From: Clavibacter phaseoli
GTDB lineage: Bacteria > Actinomycetota > Actinomycetes > Actinomycetales > Microbacteriaceae
Assembly (NCBI RefSeq): GCF_021922925.1
Contig: NZ_CP040786.1
Span: 1,674,001 to 1,738,000 of the forward strand
Direction: 5' to 3'
Length of the DNA: 64,000 bases
The first letter of the stretch is position 1, and the number at the start of each line of letters is the position of its first letter. Of the stretch, positions 37,055-46,468 are shown piece after piece. The position numbers and the translations under genes are program-made. Under the pieces are notes generated by a model. That model saw only the letters and a list, made by a program, of their open reading frames with translations. It made no database searches and was not told where the DNA came from.

Positions 37055-38379
37055 GCGCCGTCTTCCGGAGCCTCCGCGCCCCGAACTACCGCATCTGGTT
37101 CGCCGGAGCGCTCGTCTCCAACGTCGGCACGTGGATGCAGCGCACCGCCCAGGACTGGATCGTCCTCACCGAGCTCACCCGCTACGACGCGACCGCGGTC
37201 GGCATCGTCATGGCGCTGCAGTTCGGCCCCATGCTCCTGCTCTCCCCCTACGCCGGCCTCATCGCCGACCGCTACGACAAGCGCCGCGTGCTCATGATCA
37301 CGCAGGGCACCATGGCGGTCCTCGGCCTCGGGCTCGGCCTGGTCGTGCTCTCCGGACGCGCCGAGCTCTGGCACGTCTACCTCTTCGCGCTCCTCCTGGG
37401 CATCGCCTCGGCGCTCGACGCCCCCGCCCGCCAGTCCTTCGTCTCCGAGCTCGTCTCCGACGACGACCTCTCGAACGCCGTCGCGCTCAACTCGGCGTCC
37501 TTCAGCGCGGCGCGCATGATCGGCCCGGCGGTCGCGGGCGTGCTCATCGCGGGCGTCGGCACCGGCTGGGTCTTCCTCATCAACGCCGTGAGCTTCATCG
37601 CGGTGCTCATCGCCCTCACGCGCCTCCGCGTCGGCGAGCTCCGCCGGCCGGAGCGCGTCACCCGGTCGCGCGGCCAGCTGCGCGAGGGCTTCCGCTACAT
37701 CGGCGGGCGGCCGGACATCATGGTGATCCTCGTGATCGTCTTCCTCGTCGGCGCGTTCGGCTACAACTTCCCGATCTTCACCTCCACCATGGCGAGCGTC
37801 GAGTTCGGCAAGGGGGCGACCGAGTTCGGGCTGCTCTCCTCGAGCCTCGCCGTGGGATCCGTCGCCGGCGCGCTCCTGTCGGCCCGCCGCGAGCGGCCCC
37901 GCATCCGCCTGGTGTTCGTGGGCGCCGCGCTCTTCGGCATCGCGACCGGGCTGGCGGCGATCGCGCCCACCTACCTGCTCTTCGCCGGGGCCCTCGTGAT
38001 CGTGGGCGTCGTCTCGCAGACCCTCATGACGAGCGCCAACAGCACCGTCCAGCTCACCGTCGAGCCGCGCATGCGCGGCCGCGTGATGGCCGTCTACATG
38101 GCGATCTTCGTCGGCGGCACGCCGCTCGGCGCGCCGATCGTGGGCTGGGTCGCGAACACCTGGGGCCCGCGCGCCGCCGTCATGGTGGGCGCGGCCAGCG
38201 GCATCGTCGCCGCCCTCATCGCGATCGCCTGGCTCGTGCTGCACCGGCACCTGCGCGTCTCGTACCGGATCCATCGCACGCCGCACCTCCTCGTCACGCA
38301 CGACGGCGACGGCCGCGACCGCCGCGAGGACGCGCGCGAGGACATCGAGGCCGACGAGGCCGTCGCGCGCCGGACCTGA
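37051..38379 (+). CDS. MFS transporter (EntS/DHA3-like)
   Basis: A 442-residue, 12-helix exporter. [27 protein letters not shown] opens helix 1 (key part [14 protein letters not shown]), motif A is [13 protein letters not shown], and [19 protein letters not shown] follows helix 4. These are typical of the MFS_3/EntS group, which exports siderophores or drugs. The last 45 residues are a charged tail. It is translationally coupled to marR. Confidence 0.9.
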   Translation: MSAVFRSLRAPNYRIWFAGALVSNVGTWMQRTAQDWIVLTELTRYDATAVGIVMALQFGPMLLLSPYAGLIADRYDKRRVLMITQGTMAVLGLGLGLVVLSGRAELWHVYLFALLLGIASALDAPARQSFVSELVSDDDLSNAVALNSASFSAARMIGPAVAGVLIAGVGTGWVFLINAVSFIAVLIALTRLRVGELRRPERVTRSRGQLREGFRYIGGRPDIMVILVIVFLVGAFGYNFPIFTSTMASVEFGKGATEFGLLSSSLAVGSVAGALLSARRERPRIRLVFVGAALFGIATGLAAIAPTYLLFAGALVIVGVVSQTLMTSANSTVQLTVEPRMRGRVMAVYMAIFVGGTPLGAPIVGWVANTWGPRAAVMVGAASGIVAALIAIAWLVLHRHLRVSYRIHRTPHLLVTHDGDGRDRREDAREDIEADEAVARRT

Positions 38380-38422
38380 CGCGCCCACCGCGCTCTCGCC
38401 GAGCCGGGGACAGGACGCGGGG

Positions 38423-38989
38423 TCAGGGCGCGGGCGTCGGCGTCGCGGTCTGCGGCACGTAGCCGACGTCGTCGAGGCAGTAGTCGAGGAAGGCGCTCGT
38501 CGCGCGGAGGTACTGCCCGGTGTCGAGCGAGGCGCCGTCCGTGTCCGCGCCCGAGCGCAGCGCGTCCAGCTCGTCGACGATCGTCGAGAAGGACGCCACG
38601 AGCGGCTGCATGTTCTCGGGGGCCATGCCGGCGAGCGCGGCGTCGCCCTGCTTGACGCGGTCGAGGAGGGTCGGATCCACCTGCTTCCCGTCGCCGAGCG
38701 CCTGCACGAGCTTGGTGGAGTCGGGCAGCACCTGCGCGAGCGTCGAGCAGGTGGCGAGCTCGTCCTCGGTCGGCGGGCCGGGGGCGCGCGTCCCGGTCGG
38801 CTCGGGGCTGGCGGTGCCGTCGGGAGCCGCGCCCGCGTCCGGGGTCGCGCTGGCGGCGGGCGCCGTGGTCGCGGGGGCGGGTGCCGCCGCTCCCGTCGTG
38901 CATCCGGCGAGCACGAGCGCTCCCGCCGCGGCCACGAGGACCGGCGCCCACGATCGGTCCCGGCGTGCCGGACGGTGCGTGCGGGCCAT
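38423..38989 (-). CDS. Putative lipoprotein, function unknown
   Basis: The 188-residue protein has a basic N-terminus, a hydrophobic stretch and the lipobox LVLAGC (Cys 30). An Ala/Pro/Thr linker (31-75) and a small folded domain with two Cys (about 82 and 169) follow. It contains no motif that I can name. Divergent from the amino-acid permease, with start codons 96 bp apart. Confidence 0.7.
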   Translation of the reverse strand: MARTHRPARRDRSWAPVLVAAAGALVLAGCTTGAAAPAPATTAPAASATPDAGAAPDGTASPEPTGTRAPGPPTEDELATCSTLAQVLPDSTKLVQALGDGKQVDPTLLDRVKQGDAALAGMAPENMQPLVASFSTIVDELDALRSGADTDGASLDTGQYLRATSAFLDYCLDDVGYVPQTATPTPAP

Positions 38990-39085
38990 GCGGGCCTCCT
39001 CGGCGCCTATCACAGGTGTTCTGCCCCGCGGAAGTCGATCGACGCGGGTGTCAGGGCGAATGCCCCGGAGCACTACCGTATTCGG

Positions 39086-40618
39086 ATGACACGAAGCGAG
39101 AGCGACCGCAGCACCGTCACGCCCGATCCGGATTTCGTGGCGCAGGACTTCAGCCACGAGCAGGAAGGCTACCAGCACGGGTTGAAACCCCGCCAGCTCC
39201 AGATGATCGCCATCGGCGGCGCGATCGGCACCGGCCTCTTCCTCGGCGCCGGCGGACGCCTGGCCTCCGCGGGCCCCGCCCTCGCGATCGTCTTCCTGAT
39301 CTGCGGCGTCTTCGCCTTCTTCATCCTCCGGGCCCTCGGCGAGCTGGTCCTGCACCGGCCGAGCTCCGGGTCCTTCATCTCCTACGCCCGCGAGTTCTAC
39401 GGCGAGAAGTTCGCGTACGCCGCGGGCTGGATGTACTTCCTCAACTGGGCGACCACGGCCATCGTCGACGTGACCGCGGTCGCGCTCTACATGCACTACT
39501 GGTCGGCCTTCACCGCGGCCCCGCAGTGGCTGCTCGCCCTCATCGCGCTGGCCGTCGTGCTCGCGCTGAACCTCGTCGCCGTGAAGGTCTTCGGCGAGAT
39601 GGAGTTCTGGTTCGCGCTCGTGAAGGTCGCGGCCCTCGTGGTCTTCCTCATCGTCGGCATCGTGTGGCTGGCGTGGAGCTTCCCCGTCACGGTCGGCGGC
39701 GCCGAGGTGCAGACCGGCTGGACCGTCCTCCAGCAGAACGGCGGGGTCTTCCCGCAGGGCCTCGTCCCCGTGGTGCTCGTCGTGCAGGGCGTCGTCTTCG
39801 CCTACGCCGCCATCGAGCTCGTCGGCACCGCCAGCGGCGAGACGCAGGACGTCGAGAAGGTCATCCCCCGCGCCATCAACTCCGTCGTCTTCCGCATCGC
39901 GATCTTCTACGTCGGATCCATCGTGCTGCTCTCGCTCCTGCTCCCCTACACGGCCTACAGCGCCGACCAGAGCCCCTTCGTCACCTTCTTCTCCAGCCTC
40001 GGATCGCCTCAGGTGGGCGCGATCGCCGGCTCCGTCATGAACTTCGTCGTGCTCACGGCCGCCATGTCGAGCCTCAACGCGGGCCTCTACAGCACGGGCC
40101 GCGTGCTCCACTCGATGGGCATGAACGGGTCGGCGCCCAAGTTCACGACCGTCATGTCGAAGGGCGGCGTGCCGTTCGGCGGCATCATGCTCACCGGATC
40201 CATCACGCTGCTCGGCGTCGGCCTGAACGCCCTCGTGCCGAAGCAGGCGTTCGAGATCGTGCTGAACGTCGCGGCGCTCGGCATCGTCGCGGGCTGGGGC
40301 ACGATCATCCTCTGCCAGATGCGCCTGCGCACCTGGGCGAAGCAGGGCAAGGCGCAGGAGCCCACGTTCCGCCTGCCGGGCGCGCCCGTGACCTCGTGGC
40401 TCACCCTCGCGTTCCTCGTCAGCGTGCTCGTGCTCATGGCCATCGACTGGCCGATCGGCACGCTCACCGTCGCGTCGCTCGTCGTGATCATCCCGCTCCT
40501 GGTGGTGGGCTGGTACCTGCAGCGCGACCGGATCCTCGAGATCGCGCGCGTGCGCGAGGGCATCACCGGCCCGTTCCCCGTCACCGGGCGCGACGCGGCC
40601 GACCAGCGCAAGCGCTGA
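39086..40618 (+). CDS. Amino-acid permease (AnsP/GabP-like, APC superfamily)
   Basis: The 510 residues contain 12 helices. The APC opening motif is [21 protein letters not shown] (residues about 32-52; core [12 protein letters not shown]), with [19 protein letters not shown] after helix 2 and [16 protein letters not shown] in helix 6. These match the L-asparagine / GABA / aromatic amino-acid permease group. The exact substrate is not clear. The ATG at 39086 is chosen since [14 protein letters not shown] matches family N-termini. Confidence 0.9.
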   Translation: MTRSESDRSTVTPDPDFVAQDFSHEQEGYQHGLKPRQLQMIAIGGAIGTGLFLGAGGRLASAGPALAIVFLICGVFAFFILRALGELVLHRPSSGSFISYAREFYGEKFAYAAGWMYFLNWATTAIVDVTAVALYMHYWSAFTAAPQWLLALIALAVVLALNLVAVKVFGEMEFWFALVKVAALVVFLIVGIVWLAWSFPVTVGGAEVQTGWTVLQQNGGVFPQGLVPVVLVVQGVVFAYAAIELVGTASGETQDVEKVIPRAINSVVFRIAIFYVGSIVLLSLLLPYTAYSADQSPFVTFFSSLGSPQVGAIAGSVMNFVVLTAAMSSLNAGLYSTGRVLHSMGMNGSAPKFTTVMSKGGVPFGGIMLTGSITLLGVGLNALVPKQAFEIVLNVAALGIVAGWGTIILCQMRLRTWAKQGKAQEPTFRLPGAPVTSWLTLAFLVSVLVLMAIDWPIGTLTVASLVVIIPLLVVGWYLQRDRILEIARVREGITGPFPVTGRDAADQRKR

Positions 40619-40627
40619 CGAGGTCCC

Positions 40628-41008
40628 TCAGCTCGTCCGGACGCCGCCGTCCCCGACCACGGGGGCGGCGGCGTCCGCGTGCGCCCCGGCGGAGGGCTGG
40701 GCCGGATCCGGTCGCAGCCGCCGCCCGAACGCCAGCAGCTCGGCGTCGTGCTGCATGACCCACGCGACCGCGGCGTTCAGGCTGTCGCGCCGCTGGACCC
40801 ACACCCGCAGCCCGTCGGATCCCAGGCCGCACGCGTAGACCTCGTAGGTGAAGGGCGCCGCCAGGTCGTCCCGGTGGCGCAGCACCCAGCCGAGGGCGGG
40901 TCCGTCGCCGACGCGGACGAGCCACGCGCCGCGCACGGGGTGGGCGTGCGGGTGCTCCGGCACGGGGCTGATCGCCCCGGTCGCGTCGCCGCTCTGCTTG
41001 CTCCACAT
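40628..41008 (-). CDS. Small cytosolic protein, function unknown
   Basis: The 126-residue protein has a compact middle (GAWLVRVGDGPALGWVLRHRDD, EVYACGLGSDGLRVWVQR; key WVLRHRDDLAAPF) and a disordered Ala-rich C-terminus. No domain recognised. The ATG at 41006-41008 follows an AAGGGG box by seven bases, which selects it over an upstream GTG. Confidence 0.55.
   Translation of the reverse strand: MWSKQSGDATGAISPVPEHPHAHPVRGAWLVRVGDGPALGWVLRHRDDLAAPFTYEVYACGLGSDGLRVWVQRRDSLNAAVAWVMQHDAELLAFGRRLRPDPAQPSAGAHADAAAPVVGDGGVRTS
40638..40677. terminator. Hairpin at permease 3' end
   Basis: A 12-bp inverted repeat (CGGACGCCGCCG with its complement) lies just past the permease stop, inside the 3' end of the convergent gene. 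Confidence 0.55.
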
Positions 41009-41116
41009 GCGGATCCCCTTGGGTTCGTCCGACGCGTGCGCCACGCCCGCGTCGACGCCCGGCCGCGTCGAGCCGAGCGTACGCGCGCGCACCGACGCCG
41101 TCCCCCGGGGTGCCCC

Positions 41117-41962
41117 TCACGAGCAGGCCAGGAGGACGCGGTCGATCGCGCCCCGGTCCGCGTCGTCGATCGACAGGCCGTACCTGCTCGCGATGAAGGC
41201 GAAGCGCGTGACGTAGAGGCACCGGTATCCCGCGTCCGGCGGGAGCCAGGTGGCCGGCCCCTGATCCGACTTGTCCTGGTTGGTGGGGCCGTCGACCGCC
41301 TGCAGCTCGTCGAGGTCGGTCGCGAGGCGCTCGCGTCGTCCGTCCGTCCACGACCAGGCCCCGTGCTGCCAGGCCCAGGACAGCGGCACGAGGTGGTCGA
41401 TCTGCACGGCGGCGCTCGTCCGCGGCCCGCGCGCGAAGTCGATCCCGTGCCCCGTGTACGCGTCGTCGAGGTGCCCCGCGACGACCGTGCAGCGCGGATC
41501 GTCGGATGCGTAGGCGACCGGGGCCATGTCCCGGACGAGCACGTCGTCGCGCTGGTCGCAGCCGTTCCCGTCGGCGTCCGCCCAGGCCGGGCCGAAGGCG
41601 TCGCGGTCGTAGCGCGGGTGACGCTCGCGCCCGTCCGCCCCGATGGAGTCGGTCATCCCGCGTGCGGCGGCCACGTCGATCCGGCCGTCCCGCACGAGTC
41701 CCGCCCGCGCGAGCGCGCGCACGACGGCGCCGTCGGGCACCTGCGCGTCGAGGTGGCCGCCGCCCGCGTCCGGACCGAGGACCGCCTCGCGCGCTCCGAC
41801 GACCACCGCGCCGACCACGATGGCGGCGGCGACGGCCGCCAGGAGCACGCGCACCGCCTGTCGCCTGTCCCCGAGGACGCGCGCGAGCAGGCGTCGCACC
41901 GCCCGCCGTCGTCCTCCGCGCCGCCGTGCCTGTCCGTCCATCGCGCCCCCGTCCCGGGGCAT
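41117..41962 (-). CDS. Membrane-anchored HNH-type (DUF1524) nuclease-like protein
   Basis: The 281 residues start with an Arg-rich cytosolic segment, then a membrane helix (about 37-58, VLLAAVAAAIVVGAVVVG) and an outside domain. The domain shows the DUF1524/HNH pattern: RHPRYDRDAFGPAWADADGNGCDQRDD, then QIDHLVPLSWAWQHGA (HNH His) and DGPTNQDKSDQGPATWLPP. Secreted or anchored forms are common in actinobacteria and are thought to cut DNA outside the cell; here that is inferred. A second ATG at 41941 is an alternative start. Confidence 0.8.
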   Translation of the reverse strand: MPRDGGAMDGQARRRGGRRRAVRRLLARVLGDRRQAVRVLLAAVAAAIVVGAVVVGAREAVLGPDAGGGHLDAQVPDGAVVRALARAGLVRDGRIDVAAARGMTDSIGADGRERHPRYDRDAFGPAWADADGNGCDQRDDVLVRDMAPVAYASDDPRCTVVAGHLDDAYTGHGIDFARGPRTSAAVQIDHLVPLSWAWQHGAWSWTDGRRERLATDLDELQAVDGPTNQDKSDQGPATWLPPDAGYRCLYVTRFAFIASRYGLSIDDADRGAIDRVLLACS

Positions 41963-42089
41963 GGCTACACCTGCGGACCACCTCGCCCGCGGCGCGTGGA
42001 ACCCGCCGTGGGGGACGACGACAGCGATGTCGTGGGGAGGAGGCGGACGCCATGCGGCGCCGGACGGCGGAGCGCCCGACGCGGACGGA

Positions 42090-42320
42090 TCAGATCAGGG
42101 CGCGCGCGGCGGCAGCCAGCTGGAGGACAGCGCCCAGGGACGACGGGCCGGGCGTGTTCTGCCCCGCGGTCGCGAGGCGCACGAGCGCGAAGGCGATGAC
42201 GGCGAGGACGATGACCGCGGCGATCACGTAGATCCAGATCCGCAGTCCCCGGCGCGCGGGCTGAAGGGGGTTCTGCTCGAGGGGGCCGTCGTGGTCGGGT
42301 CGTTCGGGGTGATCGCGCAT
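42090..42320 (-). CDS. Small single-helix membrane protein, function unknown
   Basis: The 76-residue protein has a charged N-terminal 25 residues, a helix at about 29-49 (WIYVIAAVIVLAVIAFALV), and a neutral tail. Unidentified; it lies 127 bp upstream of the nuclease-like gene on the same strand and may share its transcript. Confidence 0.5.
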   Translation of the reverse strand: MRDHPERPDHDGPLEQNPLQPARRGLRIWIYVIAAVIVLAVIAFALVRLATAGQNTPGPSSLGAVLQLAAAARALI

Positions 42321-42369
42321 GCTCGCACCCTACGCCGGTCGTGTCGTCCTCCGACGGCCGCCCGGATGC

Positions 42370-42411
42370 GCCGACGGGCGGCCCTCCGGTGTCGGAGGAC
42401 CGCCCGTCGGC
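42370..42411 (-). terminator. Strong terminator after carD
   Basis: A 19-bp stem with one mismatch (arms 42370-42388 and 42393-42411) and GTGT loop lies 31 bp past the carD stop. A related GC-rich half-arm (CCGACGGCCGCCCGG) sits just beyond it. Confidence 0.85.
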
Positions 42412-42442
42412 GGTGATGCGCGCGGCGGCGCGCATCGAGGGG

Positions 42443-42937
42443 TCAGGCGGAGATGCTCTGCGCGAGGACGCCGTCGAGGACGACGGACGCCTCCTCGTCG
42501 GTGGACTTCTGCGCGAGCGCGAGCTCCGAGACGAGGATCTGGCGGGCCTTCGCCAGCATGCGCTTCTCCCCGGCCGAGACGCCCGAGTCCTGGTCGCGAC
42601 GCCACAGGTCGCGGACGACCTCGCTGACGCGGCGCACGTCGCCGGAGCCCATCTTCTCGGTGTTGGCCTTGAAGCGGCGCGACCAGTTGCCGGCCTCCTC
42701 CTCGACGTCGCCGCGGAGCACGTCGAACACGGCCTCCACGCCGGAGCTGTCGATGACGTCGCGCAGCCCCACGAGCTCGGCGTTGTCGACGGGCACGTCG
42801 ATGACCAGCTCGCTCTGGTGGATCTGGAGGGTGATGTACTTCTTGTCGACCCCCTTGATGGTGCGGGTCTTGACCGCGGTGATCGTGGCGGCGCCGTGGT
42901 GGGGGTACACGACGGTCTCCCCTACTTCGAAAATCAT
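42443..42937 (-). CDS. carD: CarD-family transcription factor
   Basis: A 164-residue RNA-polymerase-binding protein that stabilises open promoter complexes, especially at rRNA promoters. The N-terminal Tudor-like domain ([19 protein letters not shown]) binds the beta subunit. The helical C-terminal half ([37 protein letters not shown]) has the conserved Trp that contacts DNA near the -10 element. Its own leader (42938-43212) is long. It is essential in mycobacteria. Confidence 0.95.
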   Translation of the reverse strand: MIFEVGETVVYPHHGAATITAVKTRTIKGVDKKYITLQIHQSELVIDVPVDNAELVGLRDVIDSSGVEAVFDVLRGDVEEEAGNWSRRFKANTEKMGSGDVRRVSEVVRDLWRRDQDSGVSAGEKRMLAKARQILVSELALAQKSTDEEASVVLDGVLAQSISA

Positions 42938-43212
42938 GCAGTGCTGTCCTTCGATACCTCGAGATGTGTGCCGGAGATGTCGCGCACGCGCATGCACAGC
43001 CGCGTGGGCGCCGACGTCCCGCTCCGCGTCGCACGCCGTGGGCGTGGCCGTGGTGCGTGGCCGGTGCACCGAGATCACCGGCCGCCGCGGCGCTCGGCTA
43101 GGGGCGTCCGCGGTGATGGTCCGACCGGTATTCTCTCACGGTTCTCCCGTGCCCGAATACGCGCGAGATCGAGGCGGAGAGCCACGGGACGAGCTGCCCC
43201 AAGCGGAGCGTG
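42938..43212 (-). other. carD upstream region
   Basis: The 275-bp gap between carD and tRNA-Lys has no convincing ORF. It should contain the carD promoter; AT-richer spots lie near 42945-42965 and 43125-43165. I cannot point to a sure -10 box. Confidence 0.4.
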
Positions 43213-43288
<76 letters not shown>

Positions 43289-43441
43289 AGGTGAGGCCCC
43301 TGTCGTGCGGGGTACCGGACCGAGAGATGACACTAGCACCACGGTCGGGCGGACGCGAATCGAGGCCGTGGAGTCCCCGTCCGGAGGCCGCGCGGGCGGC
43401 TCTAGCATGGACGTCGACACCCGCGAACGAGAGGCTCCCCC

Positions 43442-43921
43442 ATGACCGAGACCGCCCGCCTCGAGAAGGGGCAGCCCGCCCCCGACTTCACCCTCCCCGA
43501 CCAGGACGGCGCGTCCGTCACCCTCTCGGACCTCCGTGGCCAGGACGTCATCGTGTACTTCTACCCGGCCGCGGGCACGCCCGGCTGCACCACGCAGGCG
43601 TGCGACTTCCGCGACAGCATGGACTCGCTCCGGGCCGCCGGCTACCGCGTGCTCGGCATCTCCAAGGACCCCCAGGAGGACCTGGCCCGGTTCCGCGAGG
43701 AGCAGGGCCTCGGCTTCACGCTCCTGTCCGATCCCGACCTCGAGGTCCACCGCGCCTACGCCGCGTACGGCGAGAAGTCGCTCTACGGCAAGAAGGTCAC
43801 CGGCGTGATCCGCTCCACGGTCGTCGTGGACGGCGAGGGGAACGTGGCCCTGCCGCTCTACAACGTCAAGGCGACGGGGCACGTGGCCTCGCTGCGGAAG
43901 AAGCTCGGCGTCGACGCCTGA
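43442..43921 (+). CDS. bcp: Thioredoxin-dependent peroxiredoxin (BCP/PrxQ type)
   Basis: The 159-residue antioxidant enzyme reduces H2O2 and organic peroxides. The peroxidatic Cys 49 lies in AAGTPGCTTQACDFRD, and the resolving Cys 54 five residues later is typical of BCP alpha-type PrxQ. PxxxT/GC context and the C-terminal VASLRKKLGV are standard. GAGAGG precedes the ATG. Single-gene unit. Confidence 0.93.
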   Translation: MTETARLEKGQPAPDFTLPDQDGASVTLSDLRGQDVIVYFYPAAGTPGCTTQACDFRDSMDSLRAAGYRVLGISKDPQEDLARFREEQGLGFTLLSDPDLEVHRAYAAYGEKSLYGKKVTGVIRSTVVVDGEGNVALPLYNVKATGHVASLRKKLGVDA

Positions 43922-43925
43922 CGCC

Positions 43926-43952
43926 CGGCGTCGCGGCTCAGTCGCGACGCCG
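43926..43952. terminator. Hairpin between convergent genes
   Basis: CGGCGTCGCG and CGCGACGCCG with a 7-nt loop lie at the 3' end of bcp and overlap the end of the convergent membrane-protein gene. Confidence 0.6.
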
Positions 43953-44369
43953 CGTGGCGAGGATCACCGACCGCGTGAACAGCAGCACGAGCACGACGAC
44001 GGACGGCACGATGAGGCCCCACCCGAGGTCCTGACGGGCGTCCGCACCCTGCAGGCTGCCCACGCCGACCGCGATCTGCAGCACCTGCCAGGTGACGGCC
44101 GCCGGCCGCACCCAGCTCCGGCCCCGCAGGATCCCGCGCACGACGGCGCCCAGGAAGACGGCGGCGAGCGCGGCCAGCGCGATCAGCGCGACCGCGCTGG
44201 CGAGCGACGCCGGCGTCGATGTGAGCAGGTCGACGACGAGGAGGGCGGTGACGCCCGCCATGCCCAGCGCCTCGAGCCCGACGAGGACGACGAGCAGGAG
44301 CACCGCGGGAGTCCGGCGGGAGGGATCCGCGGAGTCGCGCGGATCGAGGGCATCACCGGTTCCGGTCAC
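43938..44369 (-). CDS. Four-helix membrane protein, function unknown
   Basis: The 143-residue protein has helices at about 22-45, 55-80, 88-105 and 115-137, and a charged N-terminus. It resembles the general small actinobacterial integral membrane proteins (histidine-kinase-like sensory domain excluded); no family is certain. Divergent from whiB1 across a 245-bp gap. Confidence 0.6.
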   Translation of the reverse strand: MTGTGDALDPRDSADPSRRTPAVLLLVVLVGLEALGMAGVTALLVVDLLTSTPASLASAVALIALAALAAVFLGAVVRGILRGRSWVRPAAVTWQVLQIAVGVGSLQGADARQDLGWGLIVPSVVVLVLLFTRSVILATRRRD

Positions 44370-44614
44370 AGCACGTTCCCATACAAAGCTATTGATTGAT
44401 CGTTGGCTCTATGCGACGATATTCGAGGTCGAGTTCGTTCACAGGGTGGTGAGCAGATCCGGAACCGAGCTTACAAGGGACGCATTCCCGAAGCTGAGCA
44501 TCTCACGAGGAGGGGCCACGCGCCCCGTCCCGATGCGGTTCCCGGACGCCTCGCCCCACCCCCATCCCGCGGCAGATCCGCCGTGCAACGAGTACCGACC
44601 TGAGGAGCACCCCT
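44370..44614 (+). promoter_or_regulatory. whiB1 upstream region
   Basis: This 245-bp gap contains an AT-rich stretch (44381-44432; CATACAAAGCTATTGATTGA), unusual for this DNA, and a good ribosome site (CACGAGGAGG near 44507) that is too far from the whiB1 ATG. The ATG at 44615 has GAGGAG about seven bases before. A long leader is probable, as for whiB1 in other actinobacteria. Confidence 0.45.
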
Positions 44615-44863
44615 ATGGACTGGCGTGACAAGGCAGCCTGCCTGACTGTGGACCCCGAGCTGTTCTTCCCCGTGGGGAACACCGGCCCGGCCGTGGACCA
44701 GATCGACAAGGCCAAGGCCGTCTGCGGCCGCTGCTCCGTCACCGAGATGTGCCTGCAGTACGCCCTCGAGACCGGACAGGACTCGGGCGTCTGGGGCGGC
44801 CTCAGCGAGGACGAGCGCCGCGCCCTCAAGCGCCGCGCCGCACGCGCCCGCCGCGCCAGCTGA
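44615..44863 (+). CDS. whiB1: WhiB-family iron-sulfur transcription regulator (WhiB1-like)
   Basis: The 82 residues match WhiB1 in layout: MDWRDKAACLTVDPELFFPVG, Cys at 9, 37, 40 and 46 (C..CxxC..C) that hold a 4Fe-4S cluster, the turn GVWGG at 58-62, and the basic DNA-binding tail RRALKRRAARARR. In mycobacteria WhiB1 binds sigma-A region 4, responds to NO and is essential. It lies next to a convergent pdtaS kinase gene, as in M. tuberculosis. Confidence 0.92.
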   Translation: MDWRDKAACLTVDPELFFPVGNTGPAVDQIDKAKAVCGRCSVTEMCLQYALETGQDSGVWGGLSEDERRALKRRAARARRAS

Positions 44864-44883
44864 CGCACCCACCACGCACCACC

Positions 44884-44923
44884 GACGAGAGCCGGGCCGC
44901 CCACGGGCAGCCCGGCTCTCGTC
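44884..44923. terminator. Bidirectional terminator between whiB1 and pdtaS
   Basis: A perfect 14-bp stem (GACGAGAGCCGGGC and its complement) with an inner GCCC/GGGC stem in the loop lies between convergent stops. Confidence 0.8.
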
Positions 44924-44956
44924 GTCCGCCGGGTCGACGGCCCGCCGCGGACCGGT

Positions 44957-46459
44957 TCAGCTCGTGACGGGTGCCAGCCACCGCAGCGGGACCTCGATGG
45001 TCACCTCGGTGCCGCTGCCCATGAGCGTGTGCCAGTCGATCGTCCCGCCGAGCTCGCCCTGGATGAGCGTCCGGACGATCTGCGTCCCCAGCCCCGTGCC
45101 GACCTTGCCCTCGGGCAGGCCCACGCCGTCGTCGCGGACGCTGACGGTCAGCGTCTCCTCGGTGCGCGCCGCCTCGATGGCCACCTCGCCCGATCGCCCT
45201 GCCAGGCCGTGCTCGACGGCATTGGTCACGAGCTCCGTGAGCGCGAGGGCGAGCGGCGTCGCGTAGGCGCTCGGCAGCACCCCGAAGCTGCCCAGGATCT
45301 TCGGGTGCACCCGGGTGTTGTGCGCGGACGCGACCTCGGCGATGAGCAGCAGGACGCGGTCGAACACCGCGTCGAAGTCGACGTTCTGGTTGAGTCCCTC
45401 GCTGAGCGTGTCGTGCACCACGGCGATGGCGCCCACCCGGCGCTGGGCGTGGCCGAGCGCCTCGCGCGCCTCCTCCGTGTGCGACCGCCGAGCCTGGATC
45501 CGCAGGAGGCTCGCCACCGTCTGGAGGTTGTTCTTCACCCGGTGGTGGATCTCGCGGATCGTCGCGTCCTTGGTGATCAGCTCGCGCTCCTGGTGCCGCA
45601 GCTCCGTCACATCGCGGCAGAGGACGACCGCACCGACCCGCTCCCCGTGGCTGCGGATCGGGATCGCGCGGAGCGAGACGGTGACGCCGCGCGACTCGAT
45701 GTCCGTCCGCCACGGCGCGCGCCCGGCGACGATCAGCGGCAGCGACTCGTCGACCGTCAGCCGCTTGCCGGTGAGGAGGCTCGACGTGGCGTCCGCGAGC
45801 GACTCCCCCTCGAGCTCCTCGGAGAAGCCCATGCGGTTGAACGCGCTGAGGGCGTTGGGGCTCGCGAAGGTCGTGATCCCGTCCACGTCGAGACGCAGCA
45901 GGCCGTCGGACGCGCGGGGCGCCCCCCGCCGCGGACCGGTCGGCGAGCCGAGGTCCGGGAAGTCGCCGTCGGCGATCATCGCGAACAGGTCGTTGGCGCA
46001 CTCGTTGAAGGTCAGCTCCTGGCGGCTCGGCGTCCGCGTCTCGCTGAGGTTGGTGTGCCGGGTGATGACGGCGATGGGCGTGTCCGTGACCTCGGGGCTG
46101 CCCTGGGCCAGGCGACGGAGCACCGGCACGGCCCGCACGCGGGTCGGCGTCTCCTCGTACCAGTCCGGCGCGGAGGAGTCGATGATGCGGGCTGTCTCGT
46201 GCGCGTCGGTGACCTGCTTGCGCCACTCGGCCTTGATCGGCTGCCCGACGAAGTCACGGTAGAACAGGGTGGCCGAGCTCGACGGACGGGCGTGCGCGAC
46301 CGCGACGAAGCTGCCGCTGACCGTCGGGACCCACAGCACGATGTCCGCGAACGCCAGGTCGGCGAGGAGCTGCCAGTCGCCGACGAGGAGGTGCAGCCAC
46401 TCGACATCCGCGTCGGAGGACAGACCCTGGGCATGCACGAGATCGCTGAGCGTGGACAC
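44957..46459 (-). CDS. pdtaS: Two-component sensor histidine kinase, PdtaS-like
   Basis: The 500-residue soluble kinase has an N-terminal GAF-like domain (1-155), a PAS domain (about 180-290), then a HisKA_2 dimerisation domain with phospho-acceptor His in IREIHHRVKNNLQTVASLL (about 305), and HATPase_c with N box TELVTNAVEHG and G box DDGVGLPEGKVGTGLG. This matches PdtaS, which signals to the antitermination regulator PdtaR. No membrane helix; no partner regulator lies in this window. ATG at 46459 follows the CpaE-like gene after a 9-bp gap on the same strand. Confidence 0.9.
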   Translation of the reverse strand: MSTLSDLVHAQGLSSDADVEWLHLLVGDWQLLADLAFADIVLWVPTVSGSFVAVAHARPSSSATLFYRDFVGQPIKAEWRKQVTDAHETARIIDSSAPDWYEETPTRVRAVPVLRRLAQGSPEVTDTPIAVITRHTNLSETRTPSRQELTFNECANDLFAMIADGDFPDLGSPTGPRRGAPRASDGLLRLDVDGITTFASPNALSAFNRMGFSEELEGESLADATSSLLTGKRLTVDESLPLIVAGRAPWRTDIESRGVTVSLRAIPIRSHGERVGAVVLCRDVTELRHQERELITKDATIREIHHRVKNNLQTVASLLRIQARRSHTEEAREALGHAQRRVGAIAVVHDTLSEGLNQNVDFDAVFDRVLLLIAEVASAHNTRVHPKILGSFGVLPSAYATPLALALTELVTNAVEHGLAGRSGEVAIEAARTEETLTVSVRDDGVGLPEGKVGTGLGTQIVRTLIQGELGGTIDWHTLMGSGTEVTIEVPLRWLAPVTS

Positions 46460-46468
46460 GGCTACAGC

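Noticed and set aside
42353..42411. Possible 6C-type small RNA
   Set aside because: There are not two C-loop hairpins; the single long stem beyond carD is better read as a terminator.
44507..44600. Small ORF with RBS before whiB1 (frame starting near 44403)
   Set aside because: Short, Pro/Arg-rich, lacking homology; the AGGAGG there may be fortuitous within a long leader.
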